NCBI RefSeq assembly: GCF_018603905.1
Contig: NZ_JAHFZZ010000007.1
Span: forward strand, 437,376 to 501,375
Source: Nonomuraea sp. NEAU-A123
Lineage (GTDB): Bacteria; Actinomycetota; Actinomycetes; Streptosporangiales; Streptosporangiaceae
Length of the DNA: 64,000 nt
Direction of reading: 5' to 3'
Part shown: piece after piece, positions 43,154 to 50,382 of the stretch
Numbering within the stretch: position 1 is the first letter of the stretch
How the letters are laid out: each line of letters begins with the position of its first letter
The notes under the pieces: model-generated
Told to the model about the DNA's origin: nothing
The model's input: only the letters and a program-made list of their open reading frames with translations
Databases searched by the model: none
Position numbers and translations under genes: made by a program

Positions 43154-43245
43154 CACGATCTCCTCATCACGAACAGGTCACCGATGTCGTCGAACAAGAT
43201 GAACACCATCGGACCGATCAGCCCCGCCCCGACTGCGGCGATCAC
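43153..43245 (-). CDS. Possible 30-residue membrane peptide
   Basis: A small minus-strand frame whose TGA overlaps the ATG of the TlpA-like gene. From GTG 43245 it reads VIAAVGAGLIGPMVFILFDD and IGDLFVMRRS, one likely membrane helix followed by a short charged tail. Codons upstream back to an in-frame TGA (ISQLA) continue the hydrophobic pattern but contain no standard start. It could be a real tiny subunit, the end of a degraded membrane gene, or a leader for coupling. Confidence 0.35.
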   Translation of the reverse strand: MIAAVGAGLIGPMVFILFDDIGDLFVMRRS

Positions 43246-43297
43246 GATGGCGAGCTGGGAGATAGATCACGAGCATGCCACCCGAGAGGCTGAGCAG

Positions 43298-43324
43298 GCC
43301 GGGCTCACTGAGGTGAGACCCGGC
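43298..43324 (-). promoter_or_regulatory. Hairpin after the Cys-rich peptide gene
   Basis: GCCGGG-CTCAC-TGAG-GTGAG-A-CCCGGC forms an 11-bp stem with one bulge and a 4-nt loop, 20 bp past the stop of the peptide gene. With no T-run it could be a partial terminator that gives more peptide mRNA than mRNA for the export genes. Confidence 0.6.
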
Positions 43325-43343
43325 CCGCAGAGTCCGCGAACGG

Positions 43344-43526
43344 CTAGCACTTGCTCCAAGAGCCGCAGTTGAGCACGCAGGCGCCGTTGTAGCAGCAGGT
43401 ACGCACGTAGCACGTACCCGAGCCCTTCCACTGCTGGAAGCAGTCCGGCGGGCAACCGGCGGCGGCCTTGACGTTCGGGACGAGCGCGGCGACCATACGG
43501 TCACCGAGTTCCTTGAAAATACGCAT
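43344..43526 (-). CDS. Cysteine-rich exported peptide precursor
   Basis: A 60-residue precursor from ATG 43524-43526 with GAGGG just upstream. The leader, MRIFKELGDRMVAALVPNVK followed by AAA, is amphipathic and lacks a classical signal core. It ends in AxA, a plausible S26-type cleavage site. The predicted 37-residue mature peptide starts GCPPDCFQQWKGSGTC and ends CCYNGACVLNCGSWSKC, with eight Cys in all, enough for four disulfides, and is basic. Downstream lie a TlpA-like oxidoreductase, an ABC exporter and an S26 peptidase. A bacteriocin-like or signalling role is possible; neither is shown. Confidence 0.8.
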   Translation of the reverse strand: MRIFKELGDRMVAALVPNVKAAAGCPPDCFQQWKGSGTCYVRTCCYNGACVLNCGSWSKC

Positions 43527-43958
43527 GAAACCCTCACTTCTGAGAATGAAGAACGGTGAATTTCGCATTTCATAGAATGCGACCTGGGAATGCCTGAAAT
43601 GCGTTCTTGGCGACATGCAGGCATGATTCCAGAGCGTTATATACGCTGGTCAGCTACACCGCACTCCGCCTCGTTCCGAGACAGAGCTTGGCCACCGAAC
43701 TAACCCTGAAGAAATAGGAGCGAGCGCCCCATCACCCCTTTCCGAACGCGGCGGGCTCTTGATCACAACGGAGTCAAGCAGCGGGGCAATCGTCCGTCAA
43801 GACCTCCGAAAGGTGAATTATCGGGCCGCCGAAATCTCCCCAGATCCTTTCGGTGATACGGCGGTCAACTTCTTTACGTGGGGGTGGATGTCAGACGGTC
43901 GACACTCCGGACGGGCAGCGGGTGAGTCGCGGAGAGGCCCCGGCGTAGTGTGGGGGGT
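43527..43958. other. Intergenic region upstream of the peptide gene
   Basis: The 432 bp between the divergent peptide and TIGR01777 genes are more AT-rich than their surroundings and hold no convincing gene. On the minus strand TATATA lies about 110 bp upstream of the peptide ATG and is a possible -10 element. GCATT-N6-AATGC at 43565-43580, about 40 bp upstream of the ATG, is an imperfect palindrome and a possible regulatory site. Confidence 0.5.
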
Positions 43959-44852
43959 ATGACGATCATCGTTACGGGGGCGTCGGGGCTGCTCGGCGGG
44001 CTGTTGGTCGAGGCGCTTCGGGGTCAGGGGCAGCGGGTTGTCAGGATGGTGCGACGCCCTCCGGAGGGTGATGAGGAGGCCTACTGGGAGCCTCGGGAGG
44101 ATGTGATCGATCTTTCGGTGCTCGAAGGGGCCGAGGGGGTCGTCCATCTGGCCGGAGCGCCCATCGCCGACCGGCGCTGGAGTGAGGCGTACAAGCGCGA
44201 GCTCGTACGGAGCCGGGTCGACGGGACTCGCGTGCTCGTCAACGCGCTACGGCAGCTCTCGCGGCCCCCCGAGGTGCTCGTGTCGGCCTCCGGGGTGGAC
44301 TTCTACGGAGATACCGGGGATCGGGTCATCGATGAGTCTCAGGGGAAGGGCACCGGGTTTCTGGCCGACCTGTGCGAGCTCTGGGAAGGTGAGGCCAGAG
44401 CCGCCGGGGAGGTCGGGGTCAGGACCGCGCAGGTGCGTACCGGACTCGTGTTGAGCCGGCGGGGTGGGGCGCTCGGGCGGATGCTGCCCATTTTCAAGAT
44501 GGGGCTCGGCGCGCCCCTGGGGAGTGGGAAGCAGTACTGGTCGTGGATATCCGAGGATGATTGGGTGCAGGCCGTACTGCATATCCTGAAAAATCGGGAT
44601 TTGGTGGGGGCGGTTAATCTGACTGCGCCGAATCCCGTCACCAATGCCGAGTTCACCACCACGCTCGGGAAAGCCCTGCGCAAGGGCACTGTGCCGATGC
44701 CCGTCCCGGCCTTCGCGCTGGGCATCGGCCTCGGCGAGTTCGCGCGGGAAGGGCTGTTGCCCAGCCACCGGATTCTGCCTGGGAAACTGTCCGATACCGG
44801 CTACAGATTCACCCATAGCCACCTCGACGCGGCGTTCAGCGCCATAATCTAA
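43959..44852 (+). CDS. TIGR01777 family epimerase (YfcH-like)
   Basis: A 297-residue atypical short-chain reductase. The nucleotide-binding turn is IVTGASGLLGGLLVEALRGQG. VVHLAGAPIADRRWSE, SASGVDFYGDTGDRVIDE and the C-terminal DUF1731 segment are characteristic. The start is ATG 43959 (G-rich upstream). The family has no settled function but in actinomycetes sits beside sucB and lipB, and here it restarts that backbone after the accessory block. Confidence 0.9.
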   Translation: MTIIVTGASGLLGGLLVEALRGQGQRVVRMVRRPPEGDEEAYWEPREDVIDLSVLEGAEGVVHLAGAPIADRRWSEAYKRELVRSRVDGTRVLVNALRQLSRPPEVLVSASGVDFYGDTGDRVIDESQGKGTGFLADLCELWEGEARAAGEVGVRTAQVRTGLVLSRRGGALGRMLPIFKMGLGAPLGSGKQYWSWISEDDWVQAVLHILKNRDLVGAVNLTAPNPVTNAEFTTTLGKALRKGTVPMPVPAFALGIGLGEFAREGLLPSHRILPGKLSDTGYRFTHSHLDAAFSAII

Positions 44853-44889
44853 AGTGCCGTTCGTCCTTTACCACGTGGGAGACATCAAC

Positions 44890-45627
44890 ATGACCAGCTC
44901 CGGCCAGTCACACATTCTTGCCATCGGCGGTGGATCGTTCCGCCCGACCGAGCGTCACGGCTTTCTGGAGGCGAGCCCGCTGCTGCGCTACGGCCTCGAC
45001 CTGACCGGCGAGGACCGGCCGAAACTGGGGCTGGTCGCCACCGCGACGGGGGACAGCGCCGACTGGCTGCTGAAGATGTACGGCGCCTTCGCCGGGTGGG
45101 ATGTTGAGCTGAGCCATCTGACCGTGTTCCCGATGCCCAATGTCAAGGATCCTCGGGCGTGGATGCTCGAGCAGGACATGATCTATGTCAGCGGTGGCAG
45201 CGTGGCCAACCTGGCGGTTCTCTGGCGGTTGCACGGGTTCGACGAGGCGTTCGAGGAAGCGTGGCGCTCCGGTGTGGTGCTGTCCGGGCAGAGCGCGGGC
45301 GCGCTGTGCTGGCACGTCGGCGGCAACACCGACTCCTTCGGCCCCGAGCTGAACGTGTGGGCCGACGGCCTGGCCTTCCTGCCCTACTCGTGCGGCGTCC
45401 ACTACAACTCCGAGCCGCAACGCCGGCCGCTGCTGCACCAGTCGGTGGCCAGCGGGGAGTTGCCCGAGGGCTACGCCGCCGACGAGGGCGTGGCGCTGCA
45501 CTACGTGGGCACCGAGTTCATCCAGGCCGTAACCACCGATCCGGCCGGATATGCCTACAGGATCGAGCATGACGGGGCCGATGGGGCAAAGGAGTTCCGG
45601 ATCGAGCCCCGGCTGCTGACCTCCTGA
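44890..45627 (+). CDS. Peptidase E (S51 family)
   Basis: A 245-residue S51 serine peptidase. The nucleophile elbow is VVLSGQSAGALCWHVGGNTD, and IYVSGGSVANLAVLWR with FLPYSCGVHYNSEPQRR complete the fold. It cleaves dipeptides with N-terminal Asp in related proteins. The ATG at 44890 follows GGGAGAC; an earlier in-frame codon has no site. It is cytosolic and lies 37 bp after the epimerase. Confidence 0.88.
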   Translation: MTSSGQSHILAIGGGSFRPTERHGFLEASPLLRYGLDLTGEDRPKLGLVATATGDSADWLLKMYGAFAGWDVELSHLTVFPMPNVKDPRAWMLEQDMIYVSGGSVANLAVLWRLHGFDEAFEEAWRSGVVLSGQSAGALCWHVGGNTDSFGPELNVWADGLAFLPYSCGVHYNSEPQRRPLLHQSVASGELPEGYAADEGVALHYVGTEFIQAVTTDPAGYAYRIEHDGADGAKEFRIEPRLLTS

Positions 45628-45665
45628 ATTACCCTTGATGCGTGAGGGAACGGCACAATGGACAC

Positions 45666-46370
45666 ATGCGCCCCAAGCACGGGGTCGACCCCCACGCATT
45701 GGCCATCGTCCGCCTCGGTGTCGACGTCCCCTACGAGCAGGCTTGGCAGCTGCAACGCTGGGTGCACGGCAAACGAGTCGCCCGTGAGCTGACCGACACG
45801 GTCCTGCTCCTGGAGCACGCGCCCGTCTACACAGCCGGCAAGCGCACCGCTCCGCACGAACGTCCCTCTGATGGCACCCCCGTGATCGACGTCGACCGCG
45901 GGGGCCGCATCACCTGGCACGGCCCCGGCCAGCTCGTCGCCTACCCGATCATCGAGATCGGCGACGTGACCCGCTACATCTGCCGCCTCGAAGACACGAT
46001 GATCCAGATCTGCGCCGACTTCGGCGTCACGGCCAGGCGGGTGCCGGGGTGGGCCGGGGTCTGGGCCGCGGGCGATCCCAGCCTCGGCCTGCCCGACCGT
46101 CAGCTCGGCGCGGTCGCCATCCGCGTCTCGCGCGGCGTCACGATGCACGGCTTCGCGCTCAACTGCGCCAACGATCCGCGATGGTTCAGCCGGATCGTTC
46201 CATGCGGCATCCCGGACGTGGGCGTCTCCTCCCTGTCCGCCGAGACGGGCAGGCGGATCGTGGTCGAGGAGGTCCTGCCGATCGCCGAGAAACGGCTGGC
46301 CGAGGCGCTGGGTCTGGAGCCGTACGACCTGCACGAAGAAGACCTCATGCGCATGACCGGACACAGCTAG
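45666..46370 (+). CDS. lipB: Octanoyl-[ACP]:protein N-octanoyltransferase
   Basis: A 234-residue LipB that transfers octanoate from acyl carrier protein to lipoyl domains. Conserved segments are GGRITWHGPGQLVAYPI, RQLGAVAIRVSRGVTMHGFALN with the catalytic Lys position replaced by Val-Ala around GA(V)AI, and IVPCGIPDVGVSSL with the catalytic Cys. The typical GxKIA(A/G) is GAVAIRV here, so the lysine is not at its usual place, which is worth checking. The ATG at 45666 was chosen; a GTG eight codons upstream is possible. LipA follows after one gene. Confidence 0.88.
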   Translation: MRPKHGVDPHALAIVRLGVDVPYEQAWQLQRWVHGKRVARELTDTVLLLEHAPVYTAGKRTAPHERPSDGTPVIDVDRGGRITWHGPGQLVAYPIIEIGDVTRYICRLEDTMIQICADFGVTARRVPGWAGVWAAGDPSLGLPDRQLGAVAIRVSRGVTMHGFALNCANDPRWFSRIVPCGIPDVGVSSLSAETGRRIVVEEVLPIAEKRLAEALGLEPYDLHEEDLMRMTGHS

Positions 46371-46438
46371 CCGGCCGGCAACCGAAGCAGTGCGCGCATC
46401 ACGGTGAAATCTGGCATTTGCCTGCTTACGATCAGGTT

Positions 46439-47446
46439 GTGAAGCGACTCGCGGCTCTGGTCCTGGCTCTCATCGTGCACACGCTGACGCTGGCGTTCGT
46501 CGTGCTGGGCGGGTGGACGATCGTGGTCAACGCCCAGTTCGCCGCGGCGTGGGCGATCGGCGGCCTGCTGATCGCCCTCGGCTGGATGCTGCGGCCGCGC
46601 CTCGGCCGCCTGCCCGCCGACGCCGAGGTCCTCGATCCCGCCTCGGCCAGGCAGTTGTACGGCGTGGCGGACCGGGTGGCCGACCGGATCGGCGTCGGGC
46701 GTCCCAAGAAGGTGGCGGTCAGGGATCTGGTCCTGGGCGCCGGCTACGCGCGCAACGGCCTGCTCAGGACGCCCGTGCTGGTCATCGGGCTGCCCTCGTG
46801 GCTGGCCCTGTCGCCGAGGCAGCGGGTCGCGCTGCTGGCCGGTGCGTACGCGGAGCTGCCGACCGGCGACGAACTCATCGTGAACGGCGCGCTCTCGACG
46901 CTGGGCGAATGGCGGGAGGCCCTCCTCGGAGCGGCACCGCTGCGGGTGCGCGAGGAGGCCCAGACGCAGATCGCCTCATCGCTCGGCGCGCTGGACACCG
47001 TGAGCACCGGCTACGAGGCGGCCGGCTTCCTGGGCCGGATCATCGGACGGGTGCTCGGCGGCCCGGTGCTGCTCACCGAGTACTGCCTGAGACGGCTGGC
47101 CCGCTCCGGCGATGCCCGCAGGCGCGAACAGCGGCGGGCCAGGGCCCTGCGGGTCCTCACGGCCGCGGAACTGGCCGAGATCGACGGGCTGCTGGCGAGC
47201 GGCAGCTACGTCGCCCCGATGCAGGCGGCCGCGCTGCGCGGCGAGAGCGTGGCGTCGATCAGGCAGGTCGCGCTGTCCCCCGCACCGCTGACCCCCGGGG
47301 GCTTCCCCGCGCCGCTGGCCCCCGACGGCGTCCTCATCGCCGAGCCCGGCTCCGAGCTGCTCGGCTCGGCCGAGTCGGACCGGATCGACGACGAACTGCT
47401 CCGCCACTACACCCGCGCGATCCGCAGCCTCGGCCTCATCATCTGA
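46439..47446 (+). CDS. M48-like membrane protein lacking the zinc motif
   Basis: A 335-residue protein with two N-terminal helices (ALVLALIVHTLTLAFVVLGG and AAWAIGGLLIALGWML). The next part resembles an M48 peptidase scaffold: ARQLYGVADRVADRIGVGRP, NGLLRTPVLVIGLPSWLALS. Where HExxH is expected the sequence is RVALLAGAYAELPTGDE, so it is probably inactive. The GTG start is at 46439. It lies between lipB and lipA; a link with lipoylation is unproven. Confidence 0.7.
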   Translation: MKRLAALVLALIVHTLTLAFVVLGGWTIVVNAQFAAAWAIGGLLIALGWMLRPRLGRLPADAEVLDPASARQLYGVADRVADRIGVGRPKKVAVRDLVLGAGYARNGLLRTPVLVIGLPSWLALSPRQRVALLAGAYAELPTGDELIVNGALSTLGEWREALLGAAPLRVREEAQTQIASSLGALDTVSTGYEAAGFLGRIIGRVLGGPVLLTEYCLRRLARSGDARRREQRRARALRVLTAAELAEIDGLLASGSYVAPMQAAALRGESVASIRQVALSPAPLTPGGFPAPLAPDGVLIAEPGSELLGSAESDRIDDELLRHYTRAIRSLGLII

Positions 47447-47520
47447 GCCTCATCCGAGGCGCCCGCCCGACAAGCCGCCCTGGGAGTGGGGCAGGGTGCG
47501 GCGCGACGTAAGCTGGGGCG

Positions 47521-48450
47521 GTGACCGTTGCTCCTGAAGGCCGAAAGCTCCTCCGCCTGGAGGTGCGCAACGCCGAGACCCCTATCGAGCGCAAGCCCCC
47601 GTGGATCAAGACCAAGCTGAGGACGGGCCCCGAATACACCGAGCTGAAATCGCTCGTGCGCCGGGAGGGCCTGCACACGGTCTGCGAAGAGGCGGGCTGC
47701 CCCAATATCTACGAGTGCTGGGAAGACCGCGAGGCGACGTTCCTCATCGGCGGCGACCAGTGCACGCGCCGCTGCGACTTCTGCCAGATCGACACCGGCA
47801 AGCCCAAGGAGTACGACCGGGACGAGCCGCGCCGCGTGGCCGAGTCGGTCGAGCAGATGGGCCTGCGCTACGCCACGGTGACCGGTGTGGCCCGCGACGA
47901 CCTGCCCGACGGCGGCGCCTGGCTCTACGCCGAGACCGCGCGGCAGATCCACGCGCTGCTGCCCGGCTGCGGGGTCGAGCTGCTGGTGCCCGACTTCAAC
48001 GGCAACCGCGAGCAGCTTGAAGAGGTGTTCTCGGCCAAGCCTGAGGTGTTCGCGCACAATGTCGAGACCGTGCCGCGGATCTTCAAGCGCATCCGGCCCG
48101 CGTTCCGCTACGACCGCTCGCTGGGTGTGATCACGATGGCCCGCGAGGCCGGGCTGGTCACCAAGTCCAACCTGATCCTGGGCATGGGCGAGACGCGCGA
48201 GGAGGTCGTGGAGGCGATGCGCGACCTGCACGCCGCCGGCACCGACCTGCTGACGATCACCCAATACCTGCGCCCGACGCCCCGCCACCACCCGGTGGAG
48301 CGCTGGGTCAAGCCGGAGGAGTTCGTCGAGCTCCAGGCGGAGGCCGAGGCGATCGGCTTCGCGGGCGTGCTGTCGGGCCCGCTCGTCCGCTCCTCCTACC
48401 GCGCCGGCCGGCTCTACCAGCAGGCCATCGAGGCCCGCCAGAGCGCCTGA
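47521..48450 (+). CDS. lipA: Lipoyl synthase
   Basis: A 309-residue radical SAM enzyme that inserts two sulfurs into octanoyl-lipoyl domains. The auxiliary cluster Cys motif is CEEAGCPNIYECW, the radical SAM motif CTRRCDFCQ, and the C-terminal Ser ligand region GPLVRSSYRA. LMG-type NLILGMGETREEV is present. The start is GTG 47521. It supplies the cofactor for the SucB lipoyl domain encoded 32 kb away in this window. A strong terminator follows. Confidence 0.96.
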   Translation: MTVAPEGRKLLRLEVRNAETPIERKPPWIKTKLRTGPEYTELKSLVRREGLHTVCEEAGCPNIYECWEDREATFLIGGDQCTRRCDFCQIDTGKPKEYDRDEPRRVAESVEQMGLRYATVTGVARDDLPDGGAWLYAETARQIHALLPGCGVELLVPDFNGNREQLEEVFSAKPEVFAHNVETVPRIFKRIRPAFRYDRSLGVITMAREAGLVTKSNLILGMGETREEVVEAMRDLHAAGTDLLTITQYLRPTPRHHPVERWVKPEEFVELQAEAEAIGFAGVLSGPLVRSSYRAGRLYQQAIEARQSA

Positions 48451-48468
48451 AGCTCCCGCGCCACGTTC

Positions 48469-48500
48469 AAGACCGTCTCCGTCAGGAGGCGGTCTTCTTC
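48469..48500 (+). terminator. Terminator after lipA
   Basis: AAGACCGTCTCC and GGAGGCGGTCTT pair (12 bp with one mismatch, GTCA loop), followed by a short T/C run, 19 bp past the lipA stop. Confidence 0.85.
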
Positions 48501-48517
48501 GTATCGCGCCGTGCGTC

Positions 48518-48710
48518 ATGACCGCCTACGACTCCGACCGCTCGTCCTACGATTCGATAACGGCCGATGACGCTTCGGTCACGGTGGCGGTGACCAACGC
48601 GGGGCCCTGACATCAGGCTGGCGATCTTCGACGCGGTGCGGGCAGACCCCGGGCAAACGATCACCATTCAGCCCCCGCACCTGGGAGAACACGTCCGCAC
48701 GCTCACGTAG
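48518..48710 (+). other. Possible gene remnant between lipA and DUF4191
   Basis: The 390-bp gap 48501-48890 has no intact gene. One frame reads MTAYDSDRSSYDSITADDAS, then VTVAVTNAGP and TGA. A neighbouring frame continues DIRLAIFDAVRADPGQTITI, then QPPHLGEHVRTLT and TAG at 48710. The pair looks like one small protein with a frameshift. I do not recognise it. Confidence 0.3.
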
Positions 48711-48826
48711 GCCGGGGTCTCACCGTCTCGTCACGGCGCCCGGCCCCGCATCACCGGAGGAGCGTCCCCCTGGACAGAGCCCGGCCCCGGACGGCGACTG
48801 GGGCCCACCGTGCTCTGCCGTAAAAG

Positions 48827-48855
48827 AAAACTGCCCGATTGACCATGGGCGTTTT
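48827..48855. terminator. Weak hairpin with A/T runs
   Basis: AAAACTGCCC faces GGGCGTTTT across an 10-nt loop, with one bulge. It could act as a weak bidirectional terminator upstream of the DUF4191 promoter. Confidence 0.35.
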
Positions 48856-48890
48856 CGTATCCCGGTCGGTTGGTTTGTATTCTTCGAAGC

Positions 48891-49571
48891 ATGGCAAAGT
48901 CCGAGGATCCAGAGAAGCCGGGACGCATCAAGCAGTTCCGCATGATCGCGCAGATCATCAAGCAGGCCAACCCCAAGGGGTTGCCGATCGTCTTCCTTTC
49001 GGCGGTCGGCACGCTGGCTGTGGTCGTCGTGATCGGGCTGGTCACGGACTATCTGTGGTATTCGGTGTTCCTCGGCGTGCTCGCCGCGCTCACCGTCGGC
49101 CTCGTGGTGTTCGGGCAGCTGGCGCAGAAGGCCCAGTATTCGATTCTGCACGGCCAGACCGGCGCCGCCGCCGCGGTGCTGCAGGGGATGCGGGGCAACT
49201 GGCAGGTCACCCCGGCCATCGCGGTCAACCGTGACCAGGACCTGATCCACCTCGTGATCGGGTTCCCGGGCGTCGTGCTGGTGTCCGAGGGGCCCGGCAA
49301 CCGGGTGGCCAAGATGCTCGCGGCCGAGAAGAAGCGCGTCGCGCGGGTGGTGCTGGGCGTCGAGATCTACGACATCCAGTGCGGCGACGGCGAGGGACAG
49401 GTCCCGCTGGGCAAGCTCCAGCGCCACATCATGAAGCTGCCGCGCAACCTGAAGAAGCCCGCGGTCAACGAGGTCAAGGACCGCCTGCGCTCGCTCCCCA
49501 AGAACATGCCGATGCCCAAGGGCCCGATGCCCAAGGGCGCCCGCGTGCCGCGCGGCCCCAAGATGCGCTAG
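48891..49571 (+). CDS. DUF4191 family membrane protein
   Basis: A 226-residue protein. After a basic start (KSEDPEKPGRIKQFRMIAQI) two membrane helices lie at about residues 32-52 and 57-77. The C-terminal domain has QTGAAAAVLQGMRGNWQVTPAIAVN and ends in a basic Pro/Lys tail (PKNMPMPKGPMPKGARVP). The family is restricted to actinobacteria, has no known role and regularly follows lipA, as here. The start is the ATG at 48891, with only a short possible leader. Confidence 0.88.
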   Translation: MAKSEDPEKPGRIKQFRMIAQIIKQANPKGLPIVFLSAVGTLAVVVVIGLVTDYLWYSVFLGVLAALTVGLVVFGQLAQKAQYSILHGQTGAAAAVLQGMRGNWQVTPAIAVNRDQDLIHLVIGFPGVVLVSEGPGNRVAKMLAAEKKRVARVVLGVEIYDIQCGDGEGQVPLGKLQRHIMKLPRNLKKPAVNEVKDRLRSLPKNMPMPKGPMPKGARVPRGPKMR

Positions 49572-49591
49572 TGCCGGTGAGGAGTGCGCCG

Positions 49592-50356
49592 ATGCTGTCG
49601 GACTCGTCGCGGGCCAACCGTGGCTGGTGGGACGGCAACGCCGACGACTACCAGGTCGAACACGGCGAGTTCCTGCGTGACTCCGGCTTCGTCTGGTGCC
49701 CCGAGGGCGTCGACGAGGCCGAGGCGCGCCTGCTGGGCGAGGTGCGCGGGCGGCGGGTGCTGGAGATGGGCTGCGGCGCGGCACAGTGCGGGCGGTGGCT
49801 GGTCGGTCAGGGTGCCGAGGTGGCCGCGTTCGACCTGTCGCACCGGCAGTTGCGCCACTCGCAGCGGATCGACCTCGAGACCGGCGTGCACGTCCCTGTG
49901 GTGCAGGCCGACGCCGAGGTGCTCCCGTTCGCCGGTGGGTCGTTCGATCTGGCGTGCTCGGCGTTCGGGGCGCTGCCGTTCGTGGCCGATCCGCTGGCCG
50001 TGTTCCGGGAGGTGGGCAGGGTGCTCAGGCCGGGCGGCCGGTTCGTGTTCTCGGTCAGCCATCCGATCCGGTGGGCGTTCCCCGACGATCCGGGGCCGCG
50101 CGGGCTGACGTCCGACCGGTCCTACTTCGACCGTTCGCCCTATGTCGAGATGGACGAGTCCGGTACGCCGACCTACGTCGAGCACCATCGGACGATGGGC
50201 GACTGGGTCGGCCTGATCGTCGCCTCGGGGCTGACCGTGACGGGGCTGCTGGAGCCCGAGTGGCCGGCGGGCCATGACCGGGTGTGGGGCGGCTGGAGCC
50301 CGCTACGCGGCAAGCACATACCGGGCACCGCCATCTTCAGCTGCGCACGCGCCTGA
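49592..50356 (+). CDS. Class I SAM-dependent methyltransferase
   Basis: A 254-residue Methyltransf_11-type enzyme. SAM motif I is VLEMGCGAAQCGRWLVGQG, motif II VVQADAEVLPFAGGSFDLA, and VGRVLRPGGRFVFSVSHPIRWAFPDD completes the core. The N-terminus SRANRGWWDGNADDYQ is typical of actinobacterial members next to DUF4191. A GTG at 49571, overlapping the previous stop, would add seven residues. The substrate is unknown. Confidence 0.85.
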   Translation: MLSDSSRANRGWWDGNADDYQVEHGEFLRDSGFVWCPEGVDEAEARLLGEVRGRRVLEMGCGAAQCGRWLVGQGAEVAAFDLSHRQLRHSQRIDLETGVHVPVVQADAEVLPFAGGSFDLACSAFGALPFVADPLAVFREVGRVLRPGGRFVFSVSHPIRWAFPDDPGPRGLTSDRSYFDRSPYVEMDESGTPTYVEHHRTMGDWVGLIVASGLTVTGLLEPEWPAGHDRVWGGWSPLRGKHIPGTAIFSCARA

Positions 50357-50382
50357 CCGGCCGCGCGCCCGGTCGGCCGGGG

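Noticed and set aside
43178..43624. 148-codon minus frame overlapping the Cys-rich peptide gene
   Set aside because: It is Arg/Ser-rich without structure, in a different frame from the 8-Cys peptide, which has its own ribosome-binding site and an operon context.
43759..43962. 67-codon plus-strand frame upstream of the TIGR01777 gene
   Set aside because: No ribosome-binding site, no motif, and it overlaps the downstream start.
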